Position numbers and translations under genes: made by a program | The notes under the pieces: generated by a model | Databases searched by the model: none | Told to the model about the DNA's origin: nothing | Seen by the model: only the letters and a program-made list of their open reading frames with translations | Source: Bradyrhizobium sp. Y36 | GTDB lineage: Bacteria; Pseudomonadota; Alphaproteobacteria; Rhizobiales; Xanthobacteraceae | NCBI RefSeq assembly: GCF_002531575.1 | Contig: NZ_NWTI01000008.1 | Coordinates: 205,370 to 269,369, forward strand | Length of the DNA stretch: 64,000 nt | Direction: 5' to 3' | Part shown: piece by piece, positions 34,285 through 45,033 of the stretch | How the letters are laid out: each line of letters starts with the position of its first letter | Numbering within the stretch: position 1 is the first letter of the stretch

Positions 34285-35052
34285 ATGCGTAACAAATTCA
34301 TTGCCGCCTTCGCCTGCACGACCGCTCTGGTTTCGACGGGCGTGGCCTCCGCTGCCGATCTCGGCGCGCGTTACACGAAGGCGCCCGCTTATGTGGAGCC
34401 GCTGTTCAACTGGACCGGCTTCTATGTCGGTGGCCACATCGGTGGCGCATGGACCAACGAGCAATTCATCAACAACGGGACGGGGGCTGCGTTCGGCGAC
34501 CTCACCCCGGGTCAGGGCTATCGTCAACGCGGATCGGGCATCATGGGCGGTGCGCAGATCGGTTACAACTGGCAGGCCAACAACTACGTGTTCGGCATGG
34601 AAGGCACCATCTCCGGCCTCGACAACAAGGGCTCGTTCACGAACACCGCGTTCGGTGCCGGCGACGACGTGTTCTCCTGGCGCGCCAACGTGCTCGCGAC
34701 CGTGGTCGGTCGCGCCGGCTTCGCCGTGCAAAACAACCTCTTCTACGTCAAGGGCGGCTATGCCGGCGTGAACAATCGCCTTTCGGTGACCGACACGGTC
34801 GGCCCGGCAACGGGATCGGGCGGACAGACGCACTGGGCTAACGGCTGGACCGTCGGCGCCGGCTGGGAATACGGCGTCACCCGCAACTGGATCGTCGGTC
34901 TCGAATACAACTACGCGGCCTTCGGCAGCCAGACCTATCAGCTCGGTGGCACTTCGGGGAACTACACCTTCGATGCCAAGCCGCGCGATATCCAGTGGGC
35001 CGTCGTGCGCGCGAGCTACAAGTTCGACGCGCCGATCATCGGGCGCTACTGA
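34285..35052 (+). CDS. Omp25/31-like outer-membrane beta-barrel protein
   Basis: 255 residues. The signal peptide (1-23, FVSTGVASAADL-like end) leads into KAPAYVEPLFNWTGFYVGGHIGGAW, the typical start of the small porin family of Rhizobiales, with alternating aromatic strands and a terminal strand ending SYKFDAPIIGRY. The start at 34285 is set by the signal peptide. The protein likely forms an 8-stranded barrel of structural or adhesive role. A strong terminator follows at 35105-35134. A truncated relative lies just downstream. Confidence 0.9.
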   Translation: MRNKFIAAFACTTALVSTGVASAADLGARYTKAPAYVEPLFNWTGFYVGGHIGGAWTNEQFINNGTGAAFGDLTPGQGYRQRGSGIMGGAQIGYNWQANNYVFGMEGTISGLDNKGSFTNTAFGAGDDVFSWRANVLATVVGRAGFAVQNNLFYVKGGYAGVNNRLSVTDTVGPATGSGGQTHWANGWTVGAGWEYGVTRNWIVGLEYNYAAFGSQTYQLGGTSGNYTFDAKPRDIQWAVVRASYKFDAPIIGRY

Positions 35053-35104
35053 GCACGTCGACGCAACGCGACCAACGATCAAGAAAAGCACTGCCAAATT
35101 CAAA

Positions 35105-35134
35105 AGCCCCGGCCTGGCCCGGGGCTCTTTTTTT
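35105..35134 (+). terminator. Rho-independent terminator of the porin gene
   Basis: AGCCCCGG-CCTGGC-CCGGGGCT followed after one C by seven T (35128-35134), 52 bp past the stop. Confidence 0.9.
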
Positions 35135-35172
35135 GCGCCTGGACCACGTCAGACTGACGGACCTTTGCGTGC

Positions 35173-35445
35173 TTGGCGGTCAAGGCCGCGCCCATCGCGC
35201 CGCCGGTCCCGGTGTTCAACTGGATCGGCTTCGACATCGGCGGGTTTGGCGGATATGGCTGGGGCCATCACGATCGCCTCAACGACGCCGGGCTTGCCAA
35301 TAGCTATGGCTCGGGCGGGCCCATCGCCGGCGGCCTTGCCCGCTACAACTGGCAGATCAGGAAGTTCGTGCTGGGTGTCGAAGGCGATTTCGCCTGGGCG
35401 GACACCAAGGGCGACCACAATTTCGTGGGCGGCACCCGCGACGAG
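35173..35445 (+). pseudogene. Remnant of a second Omp25/31-like porin
   Basis: A frame with IAPPVPVFNWIGFDIGGFGGYGWGHH and FVLGVEGDFAWADTKGDHNF, the N-terminal strands of the same family as the porin upstream. There is no signal peptide, no RBS and no C-terminal two-thirds; the sequence runs into the terminator of the opposite gene. I read it as the truncated leftover of a tandem duplicate. Confidence 0.65.
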
Positions 35446-35476
35446 AAAAGAGCCCCGGCATTCTTGCCGGGGCTCT
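35445..35476 (-). terminator. Terminator of the SDR gene
   Basis: On the minus strand AGAGCCCCGGC-AAGAAT-GCCGGGGCTCT is an 11-bp perfect stem running into TTTT, seven bases past the SDR stop. Confidence 0.85.
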
Positions 35477-35482
35477 TGCTTG

Positions 35483-36253
35483 CTAGGCCATCACGGAGAA
35501 GCCGCCATCGACGGGGATCGCGGTGCCCGTGACGAAGTTCGATGCCGGCGATGCCAGGAACACGGCGATGCCGGCGAAGTCGTCGATGTCGCCCCAGCGT
35601 CCCGCGGGCGTGCGCGCCAGCACCCGCTCGTGCAATCCCGACACCTGCTGCCGCGCGCCGCGGGTGAGATCGGTGTCGATCCAGCCCGGCAAGATGGCGT
35701 TGACCTGGATGTTGTCGGGCGCCCAGGCGTTGGCGCAGGCGCGCGTGTACTGCACGATGCCGCCCTTGCTCGCCGCATAGGCGGTCGCGAAGCTCGCGCC
35801 GAAGATCGACATCATCGAGCCGATGTTGATCACCTTGCCGTTGCCCGACGCCTTCAGCGCGGGATAGGCGAGCTTCGAGCACAGGAAGGCGCTGGTGAGG
35901 TTGGTTTGGATGACCGTGTTCCACTCGTCGAGCTCGAGCTCGTGCGGCGGTTTGCGGATGCTCATGCCGGCATTGTTGATGAGGATGTCGACGCGGCCCA
36001 GATCCTTCACCACGCGGTCTACCATCGCGGCGATCGCCGCCTTGTCGGTGACGTCGGTGGTGACGGCAATCGCCTTCACGCCGCGCGCCTTGAGATCGTC
36101 GACGGCGGCCTTGGATTTCGCCTCGTTGCGTCCGACCACGGCGATGTCAGCGCCGGCATCGGCGAGTCCGTGCGCCAGGCCGAGCCCGATGCCGCCATTG
36201 CCTCCTGTGACGATCGCGACCTTGCCGCGGAGATCGAACCGGTTGGATGTCAT
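35483..36253 (-). CDS. SDR family oxidoreductase (gluconate 5-dehydrogenase-like)
   Basis: 256 residues. NAD(P)-binding TGGNGGIGLG (16-25), NNAG (about 93-96), and the catalytic Ser of INIGSM, with Tyr and Lys in YAASK about 160-164. The end VTGTAIPVDGGFSVMA is typical of classical SDRs. The closest groups are 2-deoxy-D-gluconate 3-dehydrogenase and gluconate 5-dehydrogenase, but the substrate is uncertain. AAGAAG precedes the ATG. A small membrane gene lies just upstream on the same strand. Confidence 0.92.
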   Translation of the reverse strand: MTSNRFDLRGKVAIVTGGNGGIGLGLAHGLADAGADIAVVGRNEAKSKAAVDDLKARGVKAIAVTTDVTDKAAIAAMVDRVVKDLGRVDILINNAGMSIRKPPHELELDEWNTVIQTNLTSAFLCSKLAYPALKASGNGKVINIGSMMSIFGASFATAYAASKGGIVQYTRACANAWAPDNIQVNAILPGWIDTDLTRGARQQVSGLHERVLARTPAGRWGDIDDFAGIAVFLASPASNFVTGTAIPVDGGFSVMA

Positions 36254-36274
36254 GCTTCTTCTTTCTGGTTTCTT

Positions 36275-36460
36275 CTATTGATTGCTCTGCCAGATCAGGA
36301 CCAGCCCGAAACCGGCCATGGCTGCGCCATAACCCGCCCATTGCAACTGGTTGACCATGAAGCTCGACCGTGGCCAGGCGATGGTGCCCGTGCCCTGTCC
36401 GATCCAGAGCAGCCCGACGGCGAGGGCAAACAGGCCTGCTACAAGCAGAAATCTGCGCAT
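36275..36460 (-). CDS. Two-helix small membrane protein, 61 aa
   Basis: Begins MRRFLLVAGLF with two hydrophobic helices (about 3-24 and 39-58), separated by a short polar loop with Pro-Arg-Ser. GGGAGGAACGC precedes the ATG. It lies 21 bp upstream of the SDR gene and is probably co-transcribed with it. I cannot assign a family; it resembles several unnamed two-TM Bradyrhizobium proteins. Confidence 0.75.
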   Translation of the reverse strand: MRRFLLVAGLFALAVGLLWIGQGTGTIAWPRSSFMVNQLQWAGYGAAMAGFGLVLIWQSNQ

Positions 36461-36785
36461 GCGTTCCTCCCCATCGGTCCGCTTCCGTCACGGTGCGTCG
36501 ATGATGGATCACCGCCGCCGCGAAAGCTTGGCCCACACTAGCCGTAGCTTCGGCCTGGATACAATGGCGGCGCCAGCCGCAAGCCGTGCGCGGGGAGATG
36601 TCCTCGTCGTCAGACGAGGACGCCAAGCAGGAGGCGACCGGAGATACCGATCTGCCGTGGCGCGAAGCGCCGTCTCGTCGGGGCGTTGCAAGCCGCGCGA
36701 AGTTCGGCGCCGGCTGTCTTGACGGGGAGATAACGAAAAAGCCCCGGACGATGCCGGGGCTTTGACGTTTGATCGTGAGATCAGA
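36461..36785. other. Non-coding gap with a hairpin and porin terminator
   Basis: 325 bp without a credible gene. It holds a perfect hairpin GTCCTCGTC-GTCA-GACGAGGAC (36600-36621) and, near its right end, the terminator of the porin gene read leftward. Confidence 0.6.
36734..36763 (-). terminator. Terminator of the second porin gene
   Basis: On the minus strand AAAGCCCCGG-CATCGT-CCGGGGCTTT runs into TTTT, just past the porin stop at 36786. Confidence 0.85.
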
Positions 36786-37574
36786 TCAGTACTTCGCGAC
36801 GACCGGACCGGTCCAGTTGAAGCGGTAGACCAGCGAGGTCGAGATCGTCTGGTTCCAGCTGTTGGCGCGGATGGAGTTGCCGGCCAGAGCGTTGGTGCCG
36901 TCGACCAGTTCATCCATCGTCTTGGCATTGTAGAAGGCCGAGCGATATTCGGTCTTCATGAACCAGCCGGGCGAGCTGACGCCGAAGATGTTCAGGCTGT
37001 TCTCGACGCCGCCACCGATGAACCAGCCGTTCCGGTTGTAGCTGTTGATGTGGATGCCCGCGGGCGTGCCGGCGAGGTTCGTGAAGTTGGTCTGGCCGAA
37101 GTGAGCGCCAGTGTAACCGCCGTTGACGTAGGAGAGAACGTTCGGAGCGACCAGCCAGCCGAGGCGAACGCCCGCGGCCCAGGAGGTTTCCAGCTTCTGG
37201 TTACCGGTAAGGCCGCCCACGACAGTCGGGTCCTGAAGGGTGGCGCGGATGCTGCCGAACTGACCGTCGGCGAACACACCGGCGACCCAGGTGCCGCTGA
37301 ACTGCCAGTCGTAACCGGCGCCGACCGTGCCGAACCAGCCCGAGCCACCCTGGCGCTGGTCGATGGTCAGCGGAACCGCGCCGACCGTGGTCTGAACGTG
37401 CTGGTCAGCGTTCGAGAGGCCACCGCCGCCGCCGCCGAAGACGTAGAAGCCGGTCCAGTTCGCGATGGGCGCCGCGACCGGGGCCTTCACGTAGGGACGG
37501 GCAGCGAGATCAGCCGCCGAGGCCGAACCGGTCATCGCGGCAACCGCGGTCAGAGCGAGCAAAACCTTTTTCAT
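36786..37574 (-). CDS. Omp25/31-like outer-membrane beta-barrel protein
   Basis: 262 residues from the ATG at 37574 (MKKVLLALTAVAAMTGSASA signal peptide, GGGGA upstream). VAAPIANWTGFYVFGGGGGGLS begins the barrel. The C-terminus YRFNWTGPVVAKY ends in an aromatic strand, as in outer-membrane barrels. It is the same family as the porin at 34285 but clearly diverged. Its upstream region is an unusually long, gene-free 584 bp. Confidence 0.9.
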   Translation of the reverse strand: MKKVLLALTAVAAMTGSASAADLAARPYVKAPVAAPIANWTGFYVFGGGGGGLSNADQHVQTTVGAVPLTIDQRQGGSGWFGTVGAGYDWQFSGTWVAGVFADGQFGSIRATLQDPTVVGGLTGNQKLETSWAAGVRLGWLVAPNVLSYVNGGYTGAHFGQTNFTNLAGTPAGIHINSYNRNGWFIGGGVENSLNIFGVSSPGWFMKTEYRSAFYNAKTMDELVDGTNALAGNSIRANSWNQTISTSLVYRFNWTGPVVAKY

Positions 37575-38158
37575 GTCAAAATCCCCAACCTTGGTCTGTC
37601 GTAACAGGCGCGAGCGCACTGAAGTTCGTGTCATCTGATGTCCCGGACTATAGACGTTTCCATCCGAAATGCTGTTGCAGGGCAGGCACAGTCGCCGGAA
37701 AACGCGGCGCCGAGCCGATTTGGACCGTTGTCGTCAAAATCGTAGATATCCAAGTAAAATCATGCGCTTGTCGGTCTATTCGGGTGTTTGGATTTGGTAA
37801 GTTCTCGTTAGGGAATTCGGCTTTGTCCGAGATGGAGGCAGCGCTGCCTCAGCCTTGGCGCCGGTGAGTCGGTGGCCGAGTCGACTCGGAGAGCCTGAGT
37901 CGCGGCGCGATATTCCCGGAATTTCGAGCCTGCCAGGGGGAAAAACCCGCCGAGGCTGGAATTCTGACGGGGGAATCGACGTTTCCGGCCAACCGCCGGA
38001 TGGCAAAGAGGCGTCGCAGGCGTCCAAGCCAACTCCTTGCACTACGCGATAGCCTCGCAGATTCGCCCGCCGCGGGACCGCCGTTGCGACCTTGATTCCG
38101 AAAACGCAAAAGGCCCCGGCGAATGACCGGGGCCTCGGCGAAGACGCAGAACGTGGCC
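37575..38158. other. Long non-coding region with a parE-3'-like remnant
   Basis: 584 bp between the porin start and parE stop. Apart from the porin promoter region, a piece at 37816-37866 closely resembles the 3' end of parE (38189-38245): TTCGGCTTTGTCCGAGATGG against CTCGGCCTTGTCCGAGATGA, then a shared GCCTCAGCCTT. In the minus frame both encode G-x-KAEA. I read it as a decayed partial duplication. No gene is credible here. Confidence 0.5.
38108..38135 (-). terminator. Terminator of parE
   Basis: On the minus strand AGGCCCCGG-TCATTCG-CCGGGGCCT ends with a run of T, 24 bp past the parE stop. Confidence 0.8.
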
Positions 38159-40201
<2,043 letters not shown>

Positions 40202-40389
40202 ATATCTTGATGCGTTTTGAGGGCCGCGGGAGCGGCGAATCGATTGCGCCGACTATGCCACTTCTGACCAGGAAAGGTTATCGCAGGGCGGGTCGGGCGG
40301 TGTGGTTGGGAGCCAATCCCGGCGATTTTACGCCGCAGGCCCAGTCATTCCCGGCAATTTGACGTCCTCGCCCGGCTCGTGTCGGATTT

Positions 40390-40406
40390 TGTGACTTGAT
40401 GTCACA
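40390..40406. promoter_or_regulatory. CRP/FNR-like palindrome upstream of dedA
   Basis: TGTGAC-TTGAT-GTCACA is a perfect 6-bp inverted repeat, 69 bp before the dedA ATG. It looks like a CRP site (TGTGA-N6-TCACA) but with one extra base between halves. Regulator unknown. Confidence 0.35.
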
Positions 40407-40474
40407 CAACCCCTTGGCTTACCAGTCCTTTTCATCGAGCAGCACCTTGAGACGGGGCGGGAAGGCTAATTTTG

Positions 40475-41005
40475 ATGGAGCAGTTTGCGCACGCCCTGGC
40501 CGATTTCGTGCGCGCTCACCAGGCCTGGGCAGCTCCGATCGTGTTCCTGCTTGCCTTCGGGGAATCGCTCGCTTTCATCTCGCTGCTGGTTCCCGCCTGG
40601 GGCGCGCTGGTCGCGATCGGTGCGTTGATCGGGGTGAGCGGCATCAGCTTCTTTCCGGTCTGGATCGCCGGCGGCCTCGGGGCGGCGTTGGGGGACTGGG
40701 TCTCCTATTGGTTCGGCTATCGCTACAAGGAGAAGGTCGCCGAGATGTGGCCGCTCTCGCGCTATCCGGGACTGCTGCCCAGAGGCGAGGCTTTCGTGCG
40801 CAGCTGGGGCATCCCCAGCATCTTCATCGGCCGCTTCTTCGGCCCCTTGCGCGCCTCGGTGCCGCTCGCGGCCGGCATCTTCGAGATGCCCTATTGGAGC
40901 TTCCAGGCCGCCAATTTTGTCTCCGCCCTGGTGTGGTCGGCCGTGCTGCTGCTGTTCGGCGACGTCCTCGCCAAGATCATGGAATGGATCTGGCGCGTGA
41001 TCTGA
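40475..41005 (+). CDS. DedA family membrane protein
   Basis: 176 residues from the ATG at 40475. FGESLAFISLLVPAW and the second half GRFFGPLRASVPLAAGIFEMPYWSFQAANF hold the conserved Glu, Arg and Gly of the DedA/SNARE-associated family. Members are undecaprenyl-phosphate or phospholipid flippases needed for envelope integrity. It has about five hydrophobic segments. It is transcribed alone after parE's divergent promoter. Confidence 0.9.
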   Translation: MEQFAHALADFVRAHQAWAAPIVFLLAFGESLAFISLLVPAWGALVAIGALIGVSGISFFPVWIAGGLGAALGDWVSYWFGYRYKEKVAEMWPLSRYPGLLPRGEAFVRSWGIPSIFIGRFFGPLRASVPLAAGIFEMPYWSFQAANFVSALVWSAVLLLFGDVLAKIMEWIWRVI

Positions 41006-41231
41006 CGCTCCAAACCTTGACGAAAACCAGATCCGGCCTTATAGCCGCGCGCCATGATCAACGCCGCGACCATCCTGTTCGCCCGTCGCCGCCGCCGCTC
41101 TTTAGCGGTTTGGGCGGTCGATCGCGTTTGAGATCATCGTCTTTGCCGCTGGATCCGATCCGCGGCATTCTCTCTCCTGTCAGCGCGATCTGATCCGGCG
41201 GCCCCCAAAGAAGGCCCAGCAGGAGACCACG

Positions 41232-41897
41232 ATGTACACGCCCCCATTTTTCAAGCAGGACCGCGCCGCGAGCCTGAAATTCGCGGACGAGCGCGGCTTC
41301 GGGACCATGTGTGCCTTCGACGGCAAGAAACCGGTCGCATCCCCGCTGCCGTTCTATCTGACCTATGCGGCCGACGGCACGCCGCAGGCCGCCTTTCATG
41401 TCGCCCGTCACAATCCGCTGCTAAAGCTGGCGGGCAGCGATGCGTCCTGGCTGCTCGCGGTCAACGGCCCCGATGCGTATGTGTCGCCGGACTGGTACGT
41501 CTCGCCGGATCAGGTGCCGACCTGGCTCTACCAGTCAGTGCATCTGAGCGGGCCGGTGCGGCTGTTGTCGGACGAGGAGCTCGCGGTGCAGATCGACACG
41601 CTCAGCGACAAGTTCGAGACTTGGCTGCTGCCGAAGAAGCCGTGGACGTCGGGCAAGATAACGGCGGGACGGCTCGAGGCAATGAAGAAGGCGATCGTGG
41701 GTCTGGTCATGACCGTCGAAGAGGTCGAGGGCAGCTTCAAGCTGAACCAGCACAAATCCGACGCCGACTATGCGGCGATTGCCAATGCGCTCGGCGGCGG
41801 CGATGCCGACGCCAGGCAGATCTCACAATTGATGCGGCAGGCAAGGCCGCAGGTTTTCGCAAGCGATACGACCATGCTCGAAGGGAGTGCACCATGA
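41232..41897 (+). CDS. PaiB family FMN-binding protein
   Basis: 221 residues. PaiB proteins are FMN-binding split-barrel proteins first described as negative regulators of sporulation; their role in Rhizobiales is unclear. MYTPPFFKQDRAASLKFADERGFGTM and the WYVSPDQVPTWLYQSVHLSGPVR block match the family. VEGSFKLNQHKSDADYAAI near the end is the typical KLxQxK motif. AGGAG precedes the ATG. The stop overlaps argC by 4 bp (ATGA), so it is translated with an arginine-pathway gene. Confidence 0.9.
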   Translation: MYTPPFFKQDRAASLKFADERGFGTMCAFDGKKPVASPLPFYLTYAADGTPQAAFHVARHNPLLKLAGSDASWLLAVNGPDAYVSPDWYVSPDQVPTWLYQSVHLSGPVRLLSDEELAVQIDTLSDKFETWLLPKKPWTSGKITAGRLEAMKKAIVGLVMTVEEVEGSFKLNQHKSDADYAAIANALGGGDADARQISQLMRQARPQVFASDTTMLEGSAP

Positions 41898-42877
41898 GCC
41901 TCGCTGACACCACCAAAGCCCCGACCACCAGCGCGGCCAAGAAGCCCGCCACTGTCTTCGTCGACGGCGGCTCCGGCACCACCGGGCTCGGCATCAACGA
42001 GCGGCTGAAGCTCCAGAACGACGTCGTCGTGAAGACGATTGCCGACGACAAGCGCAAGGATCCCGCCGCCAAGAAGGCGCTGATGGAGGAGGTGGATCTC
42101 GTCATCCTCTGCCTGCCCGACGATGCCGCCAAGGAGACGGTCGCGCTCGTCGACAGCATGGGGGCCTCGGGCCCGAAGGTGCTGGACGCCTCGACCGCCT
42201 ACCGGGTCGCGCCCGACTGGGCCTACGGCTTTCCCGAGTTGACGGCTGACCAGGCCGGCAAGATCAAGGCCGCCAAGAAGGTCTCCAATCCCGGCTGCTA
42301 TCCGACCGGTACGATCGCGCTGCTGCGGCCGATCGTCGATGCCGGTCTGCTGCCGTCAGATTATCCCGTCACCGTCAACGCGGTGAGCGGCTATTCCGGT
42401 GGTGGCAAGTCGATGATCGCGAGTTTTGAAGACGGCAGCGCGCCGTCCTTCGAGCTCTACGGTCTCGGCTTCGAGCACAAGCATTTGCCCGAGATGCAGC
42501 TCTACTCGAACCTGACGCGGCGGCCGATCTTCATTCCCTCGGTCGGCAATTACCGGCAGGGCATGCTGGTCTCGGTGCCGCTCCAGCTCGACACGCTGCC
42601 GGGCCAGCCGAGCGGGGCGGACCTTCAGGCCGCGCTCGCCAAGCGCTACGCCGGCTCGAAATACGTCAAGGCGATGCCGCTCCAGAACGAGGCGGCCAAA
42701 GCCGGCCGGATCGAGCCGGAGGCGCTCAACGAGACCAACATGCTCGAGCTCTACGTCTTCGCCAGCGACAAACATCATCAGGCCGTGCTGGTCGCCCGGC
42801 TCGACAATCTTGGCAAGGGGGCCTCCGGCGCGGCTGTGCAGAACATGCGGCTGATGCTCGGTCTGGCAGACACGTAA
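41894..42877 (+). CDS. argC: N-acetyl-gamma-glutamyl-phosphate reductase, short type
   Basis: 327 residues. ArgC reduces N-acetylglutamyl phosphate to the semialdehyde in arginine synthesis. FVDGGSGTTGLGINERL is the short-type (type 2) N-terminus, with an NADP loop and the catalytic C135 in NPGCYPTG. The end VARLDNLGKGASGAAVQNMRLMLGL is shared by both types. Overlap with the PaiB-like gene sets the start. Another argC of the long type follows 26 bp later, so two enzymes for one step are adjacent. Confidence 0.92.
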   Translation: MSLADTTKAPTTSAAKKPATVFVDGGSGTTGLGINERLKLQNDVVVKTIADDKRKDPAAKKALMEEVDLVILCLPDDAAKETVALVDSMGASGPKVLDASTAYRVAPDWAYGFPELTADQAGKIKAAKKVSNPGCYPTGTIALLRPIVDAGLLPSDYPVTVNAVSGYSGGGKSMIASFEDGSAPSFELYGLGFEHKHLPEMQLYSNLTRRPIFIPSVGNYRQGMLVSVPLQLDTLPGQPSGADLQAALAKRYAGSKYVKAMPLQNEAAKAGRIEPEALNETNMLELYVFASDKHHQAVLVARLDNLGKGASGAAVQNMRLMLGLADT

Positions 42878-42903
42878 CCGGTCCAGCGCTGAGGGAACGT
42901 CTG

Positions 42904-43950
42904 ATGAGCACGAAGAAGATCGGCATTCTCGGCGCCTCCGGCTACACCGGCGCCGACGCCGTGCGCCTGTTGGCGCGGCATCCGAATGCCGAGATCACCG
43001 CACTCACCGCCAATACCCACGCCGGCAAAGCCATGAGCGAGGTGTTTCCGCATTTCTTCATGCTGGACCTGCCTAAACTCGTGGAATGGGAGAAGGTCGA
43101 CTGGAGCCGGCTCGATGCGGTGTTCTGCGGACTGCCCCACGGGACCACGCAGGACATCATCGCCGCTGTCCTGAAGGCAAATCCGCAGATCAAGGTCCTC
43201 GACATGTCCGCCGATTTCCGGCTGCGGGACAAGAACACCTATGCGCAATGGTACGGCCATGAGCATCGGGCGCTCGAATTGCAGGGCGAGGCGGTCTATG
43301 GCCTCACCGAATTCTATCGCGAGAAAATCACCTCCGCACGGCTGGTGGCCTGTCCCGGCTGCTATCCCACCGCTGCGCTGCTCGCGCTGGTACCGCTTGC
43401 GAAGGCCAAGCTGATCGACGTCGACGACATCGTCATCGACGCAAAATCGGGCGTCACCGGTGCCGGACGCGGGCTGAAGCAGAACACGTTGTTCAGCGAG
43501 GCGGGCGAGGGGCTTTCGCCGTATTCGGTCGGCACGCACCGGCACGCGCCCGAGATCGAGCAGGAGATCGGGGTGGCCGCCGGCTCCGCGGTGTCGGTGA
43601 ACTTTACGCCGCATCTGATCCCGATGGCGCGCGGCGAACTCTGTACGTCCTATGTAAAACTCAATGGCGCGACGCCCGACGATTTGCGGGCCGCGCTCGA
43701 GCGGGCCTATGTCAACGAACCCTTCGTGCATGTCGCGAAAAAGGGCGTGCTGCCGCAGACGCAGAACGTTCGCGGTTCCAACTACGTGCAGATCGGCGTC
43801 GTCGCCGATCGCATCAAGAGCCGGGCGATCGTCATTTCGACGCTCGACAATCTCGTGAAGGGCTCGGCCGGTCAGGCGATCCAGAACATGAACCTGATGT
43901 TCGGATTGCCTGAGACTGCGGGCCTGGAGCAGATCGCGCTGTTTCCGTGA
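42904..43950 (+). CDS. argC: N-acetyl-gamma-glutamyl-phosphate reductase, long type
   Basis: 348 residues with GILGASGYTGADAVRLLARHP (NADP-binding), the catalytic C153 in VACPGCYPTAALLAL, and the FTPHLIPMARGELCT segment. It is the long (type 1) form, unlike its upstream neighbour. GAGGGAACG precedes the ATG. Both copies keep the active-site Cys and neither looks degenerate, so division of labour by condition or pathway is possible. Confidence 0.95.
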   Translation: MSTKKIGILGASGYTGADAVRLLARHPNAEITALTANTHAGKAMSEVFPHFFMLDLPKLVEWEKVDWSRLDAVFCGLPHGTTQDIIAAVLKANPQIKVLDMSADFRLRDKNTYAQWYGHEHRALELQGEAVYGLTEFYREKITSARLVACPGCYPTAALLALVPLAKAKLIDVDDIVIDAKSGVTGAGRGLKQNTLFSEAGEGLSPYSVGTHRHAPEIEQEIGVAAGSAVSVNFTPHLIPMARGELCTSYVKLNGATPDDLRAALERAYVNEPFVHVAKKGVLPQTQNVRGSNYVQIGVVADRIKSRAIVISTLDNLVKGSAGQAIQNMNLMFGLPETAGLEQIALFP

Positions 43951-43962
43951 TGTGAGGCGACA

Positions 43963-44556
43963 GTGGACGAAGAGACGCTGCAATTCTACCGCGGCAATGC
44001 CGAGGCCTATGCTGGGCGCGAGATCACCTCCCGCCAGGCGCGGCTGACGGCGTTTCTCGCACGGCTCGTGCCAGGCGCGTCCATTCTCGAACTCGGATGC
44101 GGCGCCGGCGGCGACACCGCGGAAATGCTGGCGCGGGGCTTTGCGGTTCGCGCGACCGACGGATCGCCTGAGATGGCCGAGGTCGCCTCGCGCCGTCTCG
44201 GCCGTCCCGTCGAGACCCTGCTGTTCGAGCAGCTCGACGAGACCGGGGCCTATGACGCCGTCTGGGCCAATGCGTGCCTGCTGCACGTGCCGAGACCCGA
44301 ACTTGCCGGGATTCTTGCGCGGATCTGGCGCGCGCTGAAACCGGCCGGCTTGTTCTACGCCAGCTACAAGGCCGGCGAGGCCGATGGCCGCGACACGCTG
44401 AACCGCTATTACAATTATCCCTCGCCGGACTGGCTGCGGGCGACCTATGCGGAGGCGGGCAGCTGGAGCGGGGTGACGATCGATACCGGCGAGGTCAAGG
44501 GCTTCGACGACAAAGCCGCAGTGATGCTGTTCGTCGTCGCGCAGAAGAGCAGCTGA
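43963..44556 (+). CDS. Class I SAM-dependent methyltransferase
   Basis: 197 residues from the GTG at 43963 with GAGG upstream. The SAM-binding motif I is ILELGCGAGGDT (about 45-56), acidic post-I ATDGSPEMAEVA, and motif II-like YDAVWANACLLHVPR. It resembles tellurite-resistance TehB or UbiE-like small methyltransferases; the substrate is unknown. It lies 12 bp after the long argC and is likely co-transcribed. Confidence 0.88.
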   Translation: MDEETLQFYRGNAEAYAGREITSRQARLTAFLARLVPGASILELGCGAGGDTAEMLARGFAVRATDGSPEMAEVASRRLGRPVETLLFEQLDETGAYDAVWANACLLHVPRPELAGILARIWRALKPAGLFYASYKAGEADGRDTLNRYYNYPSPDWLRATYAEAGSWSGVTIDTGEVKGFDDKAAVMLFVVAQKSS

Positions 44557-44569
44557 GCGCGGTGTGCGC

Positions 44570-44968
44570 TCACACCACCTTGAAGATCGCCAGCGCCAGC
44601 ACGGCCTGGGCTGCGAAGCCGACGCTGAAGGCGAGGGTGCGGAACACCGGGACGCCGAGCGCATAGACGATCAGATGCGCGACGCGGGACCAGAAATAGA
44701 CGGCGCAGGCGAGCACGGTCCATTTCGAGGAATAGTCGATCGCGTTGAGGATCAGCACCAGCGGCGCGAAGATGACGAGGTTCTCGACCGCGTTGTCATG
44801 CGCGAACATCAGCCGGTTCGCCCAGTCCGCTTGCGGCTTGTCGTTGCGCGAGGGATTGGCCATGGCGCCGGAAAGGCCACGAACCTGACAGCGGTTGATG
44901 ATGTAGGGAATCCAGAGGATCCCGGTCAGGATCACCGTCAGTGTCAGCCAGAACAATTCGCGCGTCAT
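44570..44968 (-). CDS. MAPEG family membrane protein
   Basis: 132 residues from the ATG at 44968 (GAGGGGACC upstream). Four helices and the RLMFAHDNAVENLVIFAPLV motif define MAPEG (membrane-associated eicosanoid/glutathione metabolism) proteins, glutathione transferase-like in eukaryotes and of uncertain role in bacteria. It is convergent with the methyltransferase gene, 13 bp apart. Confidence 0.9.
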   Translation of the reverse strand: MTRELFWLTLTVILTGILWIPYIINRCQVRGLSGAMANPSRNDKPQADWANRLMFAHDNAVENLVIFAPLVLILNAIDYSSKWTVLACAVYFWSRVAHLIVYALGVPVFRTLAFSVGFAAQAVLALAIFKVV

Positions 44969-45033
44969 AGTCCGGTCCCCTCTGTCGTCGCTGTGGTGAG
45001 CGAAGAGTCTATACGAAAGCGCGGCCGATTCCG

